Shown: piece by piece, positions 57,283 through 64,000 of the stretch | Position numbering within the stretch: the stretch's first letter is position 1 | Layout of the letters: every line of letters starts with the position of its first letter | Assembly (NCBI GenBank): GCA_034002745.1 | Contig: JAVEZY010000002.1 | Span: 1-64,000, forward strand | From: JAITWN01 sp034002745 | GTDB taxonomy: Bacteria; Pseudomonadota; Gammaproteobacteria; SZUA-140 | DNA: 64,000 nt | Direction: 5' to 3' | Notes under the pieces: generated by a model | The model's input: the letters and a program-made list of their open reading frames with translations, nothing else | The model's database searches: none | Told to the model about the DNA's origin: nothing | Program-made: the position numbers and the translations under genes

Positions 57283-58314
57283 TCAGGGCTGCAACACGGC
57301 GCGGCCGCGAATCTTTCCCTCGCGCAGGCGCTGATAGACCTCGTGCGCCTGTTCGAGCGGAAAGCGTTCGACTTCCGCCTTGATCCTGCCCGCCGCCGCC
57401 AGCGAGATCACCTCCATCAGTTCGGTGCGCGAGCCCCAGTAGGGCACGGAAACCTCGCAACCATAGGGCGGACTGTTGGCAGTGTAATGCACGACGCCGC
57501 CCGCCAGACCGACCACGATCAGCTTGCTGTTGCGACCGACCACGCGCACGCACAGATCCACCGTCGCCTGCGCCCCCACGATGTCGAGGGCAACGGTGAC
57601 ACCGCGCGGGCCAGCAATCTTTCCGATCGCTTCCGCCGCCGCATCGCCATCGCGGGTATTGACCGTATGCTCCACGCCGAGGCGTCGCGCATGTTCGAGC
57701 TTGGTGTCATCGATATCGGCAGCGATCAGACGCGCCGGCGTCACGGCCTTCAGAATCTGCACCGCCATGTGACCCAGACCACCGATGCCGAGCACCAGCA
57801 CCGTCGCCTCCGGCGTCATCAATGGCAGCGCCGACTTTATCGCATGGTAGGGCGTGAGCGCGGCATCGGAGAGCGGCGCCGCCGCCACCGGATCGACGCC
57901 GCCCAGCGGCACCAGCAGCCGCGGCGAGGGCACCAGCATGTACTCCGCCATCCCGCCGTCCGTGCCGAGGCCTCCGCCATAGGTCGAAATGCTTGCGTGA
58001 TTTTCGCAGTAATTCTCCGCCGACGTCTGGCAGGTCCGGCAGAGCCCGCAACCCCAGGGTCCGTACACTGCCACCGCATCGCCTTCCTTCCAGCCCTTCA
58101 CACCATCACCAAGCGCCGCGATGTAGCCGGCGTTCTCGTGTCCGAGCGTGAACGGACCCTTGAAGCCCATGTCGTGATCCAGAATATGAAGATCGGAGTG
58201 ACAGACACCGGCACCGGCGATCTTGATCAGTACCTCCCCGGAGTCGGGAACCGGCGTCTTGACGTCGACGATCTCGGGCGGACGGCCAGAGGAGATGAAG
58301 CGGATGGCTTTCAT
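57283..58314 (-). CDS. Zinc-dependent alcohol dehydrogenase (medium-chain family)
   Basis: A 343-residue NAD(P)-dependent oxidoreductase. The catalytic zinc ligands are in GVCHSDLHI and LGHENAGYI; the four structural-zinc cysteines are in CGLCRTCQTSAENYC near residue 90; the nucleotide-binding GIGGLGHMAV is near residue 176 and an acidic residue (AADIDD) follows, favouring NAD. It resembles broad-substrate ADH-A-type enzymes. AAGGAG lies 6 bases before the ATG. The true substrate is unknown. The 194-base gap to mnmE holds no further gene. Confidence 0.93.
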   Translation of the reverse strand: MKAIRFISSGRPPEIVDVKTPVPDSGEVLIKIAGAGVCHSDLHILDHDMGFKGPFTLGHENAGYIAALGDGVKGWKEGDAVAVYGPWGCGLCRTCQTSAENYCENHASISTYGGGLGTDGGMAEYMLVPSPRLLVPLGGVDPVAAAPLSDAALTPYHAIKSALPLMTPEATVLVLGIGGLGHMAVQILKAVTPARLIAADIDDTKLEHARRLGVEHTVNTRDGDAAAEAIGKIAGPRGVTVALDIVGAQATVDLCVRVVGRNSKLIVVGLAGGVVHYTANSPPYGCEVSVPYWGSRTELMEVISLAAAGRIKAEVERFPLEQAHEVYQRLREGKIRGRAVLQP

Positions 58315-58508
58315 TGGGAGCTCCTTGCATCGGTGCTGACGCGGTCCTGCATCAGACTCATGTCATCGGCGGCGTTCATTGTGAAGCAATGCATCTGCGT
58401 TTAGCCTCTCACGATTTGCCCGCGCGAGGAAGTCCCGGAGGTCGATATACTCCTGGCATCCGTGATCTCCCGTAGACAGTCGAACGACCCTTTGCCCATC
58501 CACGAGCG

Positions 58509-59852
58509 CTACTTGCCTATACAAAAGCTCGCAAAAATCCTGCCCAGCAAGTCATCGCTGCTCACTTCCCCCGTAATCTCCCCCAACGCCCTTTGCGCCT
58601 GACGCAGCTCTTCGGCAGCAAGATCCCCCGCGTTCGCTTCCTCGAGTTGCGTCAGCCCCCCGGCGACGAAGCCGGTGGCGACACGCAGGGCGTCGAGGTG
58701 ACGCCGCCGTGCAATGAAGCTCCCTTGATCGGGGCCGACGTAATGCGCGCTGTCCTTCAGATGCTTCTCCAGCAGCTCGATGCCGGCGCCGGTGCGCGCG
58801 GAGAGATGGATGTGAGTGTGGCCTTCCCTGTCGTATTCAATGGCAGGGGCGGCGCCGCTGAGATCACACTTGTTGTGCACGACACTGATCGGACTCGCGG
58901 TGTTGCCCAGCAGCGCGCCGATGTCCTTCGCTGCGTCCGGATCGCTGTCGTCCATCACCAGCAGGATGCGGTCGGCCCGGGCGATCTCGCCGTGCGCGCG
59001 GTCGATGCCCATGCGCTCGAGCGGATCCTCACTCTCGCGCAGACCGGCGGTATCGATGATGTGCAGCGGCAGGCCGTCGACGGCGATGTATTCGCGCAGC
59101 ACGTCGCGGGTAGTGCCCGGGATGTCGGAAACGATGGCGGCTTCGCGCCGGGCGAGGCGATTGAGAAGGCTGGACTTGCCGGCGTTCGGGCGGCCGGCGA
59201 TGACGATGCGCAGGCCTTCGCGCAAGGCGCAGCCCTGACGCGCCTCCGCGGCGAGTGCTTCGAGCTGGTGGAGCAGGGTGCGGAAGCGCTGGCGCAGCGC
59301 TTCGTCGGCGAGGAAATCGATCTCTTCTTCGGAGAAGTCGATCGCGGCTTCGACGTACATGCGCAGACTGGTCAGCGCTTCGGTGATGGCGGCGATGCGC
59401 GCGGAGAATTCGCCTTCGAGCGAGCGCATGGCGGAGCGCGCGGCGGCGCGCGATCCGCTGTCGATGAGGTCGGCGACGGCTTCGGCCTGGGCGAGATCGA
59501 GGCGATCGTTGAGGAAGGCGCGTTCGGAGAATTCGCCCGGCCGCGCGGGGCGCGCGCCGAGAGACAACAGGCGTTCCATGAGCATGTCGAGGACAACGGG
59601 ACCGCCGTGGCCCTGCAGTTCCAGCACGTCTTCGCCGGTATAGGAATTCGGTGCGGGGAAGAAGAGGGCGATACCGCGGTCGATGGCGGCGCCATCGGCA
59701 TCGCGAAAGATGCGGTATTCCGCGCGGCGCGGCGCCGGTTCGCGGCCGAGCACTTCGAGCGCGATGGCGCGTACCGCCGGTCCCGAGACGCGCACGATGC
59801 CGATGCCTCCCCGGCCAGGCGGGGTGGCGATGGCGACGATGGTTTCGTTCAA
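58509..59852 (-). CDS. mnmE: tRNA modification GTPase MnmE (TrmE)
   Basis: A 447-residue GTPase partnering MnmG in wobble-uridine modification. The N-terminal folate-binding domain has GRGGIGIVRVSG; the G domain shows P-loop GRPNAGKSSLLN near residue 220, SDIPGTTRD, DTAGLRESED and NKCD; the protein ends in FCIGK with the C-terminal catalytic cysteine. I chose TTG 59852 to give the family N terminus NETIVAIATPPG; a longer frame runs to 59933. Its partner mnmG is 22 kb away. A terminator separates it from yidC. Confidence 0.93.
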   Translation of the reverse strand: MNETIVAIATPPGRGGIGIVRVSGPAVRAIALEVLGREPAPRRAEYRIFRDADGAAIDRGIALFFPAPNSYTGEDVLELQGHGGPVVLDMLMERLLSLGARPARPGEFSERAFLNDRLDLAQAEAVADLIDSGSRAAARSAMRSLEGEFSARIAAITEALTSLRMYVEAAIDFSEEEIDFLADEALRQRFRTLLHQLEALAAEARQGCALREGLRIVIAGRPNAGKSSLLNRLARREAAIVSDIPGTTRDVLREYIAVDGLPLHIIDTAGLRESEDPLERMGIDRAHGEIARADRILLVMDDSDPDAAKDIGALLGNTASPISVVHNKCDLSGAAPAIEYDREGHTHIHLSARTGAGIELLEKHLKDSAHYVGPDQGSFIARRRHLDALRVATGFVAGGLTQLEEANAGDLAAEELRQAQRALGEITGEVSSDDLLGRIFASFCIGK

Positions 59853-59900
59853 GAGGTCAGACCCCACTTCGCCACAACGGGGCAACGGGCTCCAGCCCCA

Positions 59901-59927
59901 GAAAAAGGGCCGCATCAGCGGCCCTTG
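59901..59927 (-). terminator. Intrinsic terminator after yidC
   Basis: On the minus strand AAGGGCCGC, TGAT loop, GCGGCCCTT is a perfect 9-base stem followed directly by TTTC (five T in all from the end of the stem). It begins two bases after the yidC stop, so mnmE probably relies on its own promoter or on partial read-through. Confidence 0.85.
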
Positions 59928-59929
59928 TC

Positions 59930-61627
59930 TCAACCCTTGTGATGCGCCGCGCGCGCTTCGTCATGCTGCTTTTCGATCTTGCGCGTGATGTACCACTGCT
60001 GAAGGATGGACAGCACGCTGTTGACCAGCCAGTACAGCACCAGTCCCGCCGGGAAGAAGGCGAAGAAAAGCGTGAACACGAAGGGCAGCACCTTCAGCAC
60101 CTTCGCCTGGACCGGATCCGGCGGCGGCGGATTGAGGTGCTGCTGCACGAACATGCTGACGCCCATCAGCAGCGGCAGTACATAGAACGGATCGCGGATG
60201 GACAGGTCCTGGATCCACAGGATGAAGGGGGCCTGACGCAATTCCACGCTTTCGAGCAGCACCCAATACAGGGCAATGAACACCGGAATCTGTACCAGAA
60301 TGGGCAGGCAGCCGCCAAGCGGATTGATCTTCTCCTTCTTGTACAGCTCCATCATCGCCTGGCTCATGCGCTGGCGATCATCGCCGTAGCGTTCGCGGAT
60401 CTGCGTGATCTTGGGCGTGACGCGACGCATGTTCGCCATCGAGCGATAGCTGGTTTCCGACAGCTTGTAGAACACCAGCTTGATGAGGAAGGTAAGGATG
60501 ACGATCGACCAGCCCCAGTTGCTGACCACCTTTTCGATCTGGCGCAGCAGCCAGAATAGCGGCTGGGAGAGAATGGTCAGCATGCCGTAGTCGACGGTCA
60601 GCCGGAGCGTTTCGGAAATTCCGGCCAGGGTTTCCTGGTCCTTGGGGCCGACATACAAGCGATTGGTGAACACTGCCGTCTCGCCGGCTGCCACCGCAGT
60701 CGCTTCTGCGCTGCGCATGCCGAGCACGTAGGGTCGTGCATCGGGCGACTTGGTGTAGTACACCCAGTTCCTTTCATCCCCCGGCACCCAGGCGCCGAGG
60801 AAGTAATGCTGGATCATCGCCGCCCAGCCACCCTGCGCTTCCGTCGCCAGGTCGGCGCCATCCATGTCGTCGAAGCTGATCTTCTGATAGCGCGTCTCGG
60901 GTGTGCTGAGCACGCCACCGGTATAGGTATAGATGAACCAGGAGCCTTCCTGATCCGTGGGTCGGGTGCGCTGCAGCTGATGGTAAGCGTATCCGCTCCA
61001 CGCCTCGGCGCTGCGATTCTCGACGATGTGCTCGACGTCGACCAGATAGCTGCCGCGGCGGAAAGTGTAGACCTTGGTGACGCGCAGGCCATCCGGCGTC
61101 TCCCAGACCAGCGGCACGCGCAACTCAGCAGCTCCCGGCGCCAACTTGTAGACAGTCTGCTCGGCGGTGTACTGGGCATAGTGATCCGGCGCCGATCCAT
61201 CGCGCGACAGCAGGCCGCTCTGCGCGATGAAGATGCGCTGGCCTCTATCCTCCATCAGCGGGAAGGGCTGCTCGGGATTCTTGCTGGATATCGGGTACTG
61301 GCTCAGCAGCACCTGACGCAGGTCGCCACCAGCGGTGTCGATTTCCGCGTCGAAAACATCGGTGGTGACGCTGATGCGCGTGCTGCGGGCGAGCGCTTCC
61401 GGCGTGGGCGGCGGCAATTCAGGCGCGGAACCGACCGACGGCGTCGAGGACTGCGCATCCGAAGATGCAGGCACATCCTGAGGCGCCATGGGCACATCCG
61501 ATGGTGCGGTGTATTCGGCTACCGGCGCGGCTTCGCGCGCGGAACCGTTGTCATCGACCCAGGCCTGCCAGATCAGCAGCAGAACGACCGAAAGGGCGAA
61601 GAAGAGAACAATGCGCTGGCTATCCAA
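59930..61627 (-). CDS. yidC: Membrane protein insertase YidC
   Basis: A 565-residue gammaproteobacterial-type YidC. It has an N-terminal membrane helix, a Pro/Ser-rich linker (residues 28-75), the periplasmic beta-supersandwich domain (about 85-345), and five C-terminal helices with the insertase core (KLVFYKLSETSYRSMANMRR near residue 385 and GGCLPILVQIPVFIALY). It inserts proteins alone or with SecYEG. It begins three bases after the yidD stop, the usual order. Length is slightly longer than E. coli (548). Confidence 0.96.
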   Translation of the reverse strand: MDSQRIVLFFALSVVLLLIWQAWVDDNGSAREAAPVAEYTAPSDVPMAPQDVPASSDAQSSTPSVGSAPELPPPTPEALARSTRISVTTDVFDAEIDTAGGDLRQVLLSQYPISSKNPEQPFPLMEDRGQRIFIAQSGLLSRDGSAPDHYAQYTAEQTVYKLAPGAAELRVPLVWETPDGLRVTKVYTFRRGSYLVDVEHIVENRSAEAWSGYAYHQLQRTRPTDQEGSWFIYTYTGGVLSTPETRYQKISFDDMDGADLATEAQGGWAAMIQHYFLGAWVPGDERNWVYYTKSPDARPYVLGMRSAEATAVAAGETAVFTNRLYVGPKDQETLAGISETLRLTVDYGMLTILSQPLFWLLRQIEKVVSNWGWSIVILTFLIKLVFYKLSETSYRSMANMRRVTPKITQIRERYGDDRQRMSQAMMELYKKEKINPLGGCLPILVQIPVFIALYWVLLESVELRQAPFILWIQDLSIRDPFYVLPLLMGVSMFVQQHLNPPPPDPVQAKVLKVLPFVFTLFFAFFPAGLVLYWLVNSVLSILQQWYITRKIEKQHDEARAAHHKG

Positions 61628-61630
61628 GAC

Positions 61631-61852
61631 TCAATCCTTGCGTTCTGGAACCGGATCGATCCCGCCTTCGTGCCAGGGATGGCAGCGGCACAGGCGCCGT
61701 ACGCCGAGCCAGCCGCCGCGCATCACGCCATGTCGGGCGAGCGCATCTTCCATATATTGCGAACAGCTGGGATAAAAACGGCAGCTGGCGCCAAGGAAGG
61801 GGCTGATGCCATAGCGATAGGCACGCAGCAGCAGGGTCAGGAACGTCCGCAT
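61631..61852 (-). CDS. yidD: Membrane-protein insertion efficiency factor YidD
   Basis: A 73-residue protein with an amphipathic start (FLTLLLRAYRYGISPFLG) and the cysteine-rich family core CRFYPSCSQY followed by RRLCRCHPWHEGGIDPVP. It helps YidC-dependent insertion. The start at 61852 overlaps the rnpA stop by 16 bases. The position between rnpA and yidC is universal in this gene block. Confidence 0.95.
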   Translation of the reverse strand: MRTFLTLLLRAYRYGISPFLGASCRFYPSCSQYMEDALARHGVMRGGWLGVRRLCRCHPWHEGGIDPVPERKD

Positions 61853-62202
61853 GATTCGACCTGGTTCAGGAGATATTCGACGGTCGCACGCAACTCCGCG
61901 GCTGTCTTGTCGCCTATGCCGGGTTGGCCGAGAAACACGAGATCCAGTCCACCCAGCGCTTTCTTGCGCTTCCGGAACACCTCCCGGATCGCGCGCTTGA
62001 TGCGATTGCGCGTTACCGCGCGTGGACTGCACTTGCGTGAAATCGCCATGCCGAGACGTGGATGACCGAGATCATTGGCACGGGCATACAACGCGAGTCC
62101 GCCGGCGGACCGCTTTCGAGCACGCTGAAATACATGCCGGAAATCACGCGGTGTAAGCAGCCGATGTGATTTCGGGTAGGCGTTCTCAACCGTGACCAAC
62201 AC
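61837..62202 (-). CDS. rnpA: Ribonuclease P protein component
   Basis: A 121-residue basic subunit of RNase P. It has RLLTPRDFRHVFQ near the N terminus and the RNA-binding RNR motif AVTRNRIKRAIREVFR near residue 64. The start is GTG at 62202, 12 bases downstream of the rpmH stop, with AAGG about 10 bases upstream. GTG starts are common in rnpA. The RNA component gene is not in the window. Confidence 0.95.
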   Translation of the reverse strand: MLVTVENAYPKSHRLLTPRDFRHVFQRARKRSAGGLALYARANDLGHPRLGMAISRKCSPRAVTRNRIKRAIREVFRKRKKALGGLDLVFLGQPGIGDKTAAELRATVEYLLNQVESCGRS

Positions 62203-62214
62203 GGTCGAACGACC

Positions 62215-62349
62215 TTAGGCGCTCAGTCGCACCCGCCCCTTGGCACGACGGCGGCTGAGAACTGCGCGACCGTTCGCGGTCTGCATGCGCGCCCTGAATC
62301 CGTGAACCCGCTTGCGTCTCAAGACGCTGGGTTGAAACGTCCTTTTCAT
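62215..62349 (-). CDS. rpmH: Ribosomal protein bL34
   Basis: A 44-residue basic ribosomal protein that I read directly from the minus strand: it begins MKRTFQPSVLRRKRVHGF and ends RRAKGRVRLSA before a TAA at 62215-62217. These are the conserved halves of bL34, and length is typical. It leads the rpmH-rnpA-yidD-yidC transcript and is divergent from dnaA. Its promoter lies near 62419-62447. Confidence 0.97.
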   Translation of the reverse strand: MKRTFQPSVLRRKRVHGFRARMQTANGRAVLSRRRAKGRVRLSA

Positions 62350-62418
62350 GATACGGCCGAACCCCAGATGATTTCTTCAGGAAAGTCAGCTCATTGCTGA
62401 CCGGAAAACGAAGGCGGA

Positions 62419-62447
62419 AACGTATCAATTTTCGGCTGTGCTGTCAA
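62419..62447 (-). promoter_or_regulatory. Promoter of rpmH
   Basis: On the minus strand a perfect TTGACA (62442-62447) is 17 bases from TACGTT (62419-62424), a weaker -10. The predicted leader to rpmH is about 62 bases. It lies in the 209-base divergent gap before dnaA, in which I found no DnaA box and no clear AT-rich unwinding region. Confidence 0.5.
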
Positions 62448-62558
62448 TGACGGTTCCCGCGGGTGAGGTATGGATTAGGGTACCGAAGAGGTATACACTT
62501 CCGGTCTCACCCGCACCACCGCTTACACTCTGCGCTTAGAGGACAGGGAGTTTTTTCT

Positions 62559-63956
62559 GTGGAAAGTTCGCTCTGGAAAAAATGCCTGGATCACCTCGAG
62601 AGCGAACTGACGGCGCAGCAATTCAATACCTGGATCCGCCCCTTGCAGGCGATCGAGGATGAATCCACGCTGCGCCTGCTGGCACCCAACCGCTTCGTGC
62701 TGGACTGGGTCAACGAACGTTTCAGGGATCAGATCGCCGAGATCACGTCGCGGCTGCGCGACGGCTCCGAAATGGCGGTCAGCCTCGAGGTGGGCAGCAA
62801 CGAGGTCGAGGTCCGCAGCGAACCGCGCGATCAGACTGCCGCGAGCTCCCCACCGCCCGCGGCCGCGGGCGCGGGATTCCAGTTCGGTCAGGGCAACGAA
62901 TTCTCGCGCCAGAGCGATCGGAAAGACGTACGTCACGTTCGCGGGCTGCAGACCGAATTCACCTTCGAGAACTTCGTCGAAGGCAAGTCGAACCAGCTCG
63001 CGCGCGCCGCCTCGACGCAGGTCGGCGAGAATCCCGCCATCGCCTACAATCCCCTGTTCATTTACGGCGGCGTGGGACTGGGCAAGACGCACCTCATGCA
63101 CGCGATCGGCAATCTCATGATCGAGCGCGATCCGGGCGCCCGGGTGGTGTACGTCCACTCGGAGCGCTTCGTCGGCGACATGATCAAGGCGTTGCGGCAC
63201 AACGCGATGAACGAATTCAAGCGCTACTACCGCTCGGTCGACGCGCTGCTCATCGACGATATTCAGTTCTTCGCCAACAAGGAACGGTCCCAGGAAGAAT
63301 TCTTCCATACGTTCAATACGTTGATCGAGGCGCAGAGCCAGATCATATTGACCTGTGACCGCTACCCCAAGGAAGTCGGCGGGCTCGAAGAGCGGCTCAA
63401 GTCACGCTTCGGCTGGGGTCTGATCGTTTCCATCGATCCGCCGGACACGGAAACCTGCGTCGCGATTCTCAAAGGCAAGGCGGTCCAGGCGGGCATCGAC
63501 CTGCCGGATGAGGTGGCGTTCTTCATCGCCAAGCACATTCGCTCCAATGTACGCGAGCTCGAGGGTTCGCTGCGCCGCGTGATCGCCAGTTCGCGCTTCA
63601 CCGGTCAACCGATTTCGATCGAACTCGCCCGTCAGGCCCTGAAGGATCTGCTCGCCTTGCAGGACAAACTGGTGACCATGGACAATATCCAGCGCACGGT
63701 CGCGGAATACTGCAAGATTCGTTATGCGGACCTGCTGTCCAAGCGACGCTCGCGTTCGGTCGCGCGGCCGCGGCAGATCGCCATGGCGCTCTCCAAGGAA
63801 CTGACCAAGCACAGCCTGCCGGAGATCGGCGAAGCTTTTGGCGGTCGGGATCACACGACTGTACTGCATGCGTGTCGCAAGATCGCCGAACTGCGCAAGA
63901 CCGATACGCGTACGAACGAGGACTACACCAACCTTTTGCGCATGCTGACAACGTGA
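62559..63956 (+). CDS. dnaA: Chromosomal replication initiator DnaA
   Basis: A 465-residue initiator ATPase. Domain I (LWKKCLDHLESELTAQQFNTWI) is followed by a short linker, domain III with Walker A GGVGLGKTHLMHAIG near residue 170, Walker B LLIDDIQFFANKE near 232, and sensor motifs, then DNA-binding domain IV (IAMALSKELTKHSLPEIGEAFGGRDHTTVLHA, shown here by its ends). The start is GTG at 62559 with AGGGAG 8 bases upstream, removing a 32-residue frame extension. GTG is the usual dnaA start in this group. It is divergent from rpmH. Confidence 0.97.
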   Translation: MESSLWKKCLDHLESELTAQQFNTWIRPLQAIEDESTLRLLAPNRFVLDWVNERFRDQIAEITSRLRDGSEMAVSLEVGSNEVEVRSEPRDQTAASSPPPAAAGAGFQFGQGNEFSRQSDRKDVRHVRGLQTEFTFENFVEGKSNQLARAASTQVGENPAIAYNPLFIYGGVGLGKTHLMHAIGNLMIERDPGARVVYVHSERFVGDMIKALRHNAMNEFKRYYRSVDALLIDDIQFFANKERSQEEFFHTFNTLIEAQSQIILTCDRYPKEVGGLEERLKSRFGWGLIVSIDPPDTETCVAILKGKAVQAGIDLPDEVAFFIAKHIRSNVRELEGSLRRVIASSRFTGQPISIELARQALKDLLALQDKLVTMDNIQRTVAEYCKIRYADLLSKRRSRSVARPRQIAMALSKELTKHSLPEIGEAFGGRDHTTVLHACRKIAELRKTDTRTNEDYTNLLRMLTT

Positions 63957-63976
63957 GGACAAGAACACTGAAAAGC

Positions 63977-63985
63977 TGTGGATAA
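63977..63985 (-). other. Perfect DnaA box downstream of dnaA
   Basis: TTATCCACA on the minus strand (TGTGGATAA on the plus strand) lies 20 bases after the dnaA stop, in the region where dnaN would follow. It is the exact R1-type consensus. It may be part of a dnaA-dnaN regulatory or origin region that continues outside the window. Confidence 0.6.
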
Positions 63986-64000
63986 CTTTGGGTCTCGCGG

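Overview
The window is a GC-rich stretch of chromosome that looks like the replication-origin side of a gammaproteobacterium. Three blocks support this: a pre-protein export and ribosome block (rpmH, rnpA, yidD, yidC, mnmE) divergent from dnaA at the right end; rsmG-parA-parB followed by the ATP synthase operon at the left end; and Pseudomonas-like neighbourhoods in between (algZ-algR-hemC-hemD-hemX-hemY next to argH, rhlB/trxA/rho, cyaA, alkB with an Ada-type methyltransferase, a CheZ-containing chemotaxis cluster). The protein set would fit Chromatiales, Nevskiales or Xanthomonadales-like lineages, but I cannot name a genus. No tRNA, rRNA, CRISPR array, insertion sequence or prophage was seen, and no gap longer than about 300 bases lacks a gene.

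Layout. 1-6.8 kb (minus): atpE (cut by the window edge), atpB, atpI, an AtpZ-like gene, parB, parA, rsmG, glgP. 6.9-17.2 kb (plus): a type II secretion operon gspD to gspN without gspC. 17.3-20.5 kb: rho and trxA (minus), divergent from rhlB (plus). 20.6-26.7 kb (minus): algZ-algR-hemC-hemD-hemX-hemY. 26.8-31.3 kb (plus): argH, cyaA. 31.3-34.4 kb: a TRAP transporter whose binding protein converges on its membrane subunits. 34.4-36.3 kb (minus): mnmG. 36.4-40.8 kb (plus): MoxR / DUF58 / TgpA-like transglutaminase plus a small cNMP-binding-fold protein. 40.9-44.1 kb: LysR regulator, unknown membrane protein, YceI protein, O-methyltransferase. 44.2-55.9 kb (minus): a 12-gene chemotaxis cluster read in the order cheY, cheZ, STAS, cheA, cheW, cheY-like, cheW, MCP, Aer-like MCP, cheR, cheD, cheB. 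56.0-57.3 kb (plus): alkB and an Ada C-terminal-like methyltransferase. 57.3-58.3 kb (minus): a zinc alcohol dehydrogenase. 58.5-62.3 kb (minus): mnmE, yidC, yidD, rnpA, rpmH. 62.6-64.0 kb (plus): dnaA, followed by a perfect DnaA box.

How it works together. Most genes are core cell functions: replication initiation and segregation, energy, tRNA/rRNA modification, membrane protein insertion, haem synthesis and arginine synthesis. Two accessory machines stand out: the type II secretion operon and a chemotaxis array with a close match to a flagellar sigma-28 promoter in front of cheY. The most notable points are the dispersal of the usual origin block (mnmE, mnmG and rsmG lie far apart), a STAS protein with a histone-H1-like lysine/alanine tail inside the chemotaxis operon, a receptor ending in a CheR/CheB tether (EWEEF), a TTG start for an Aer-like receptor, and three genes whose extended -10 elements sit 7-8 bases before the start codon, suggesting leaderless mRNAs. 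I did not find a clearly new multi-gene system; the STAS fusion and two intergenic repeat types are the best candidates for novelty.
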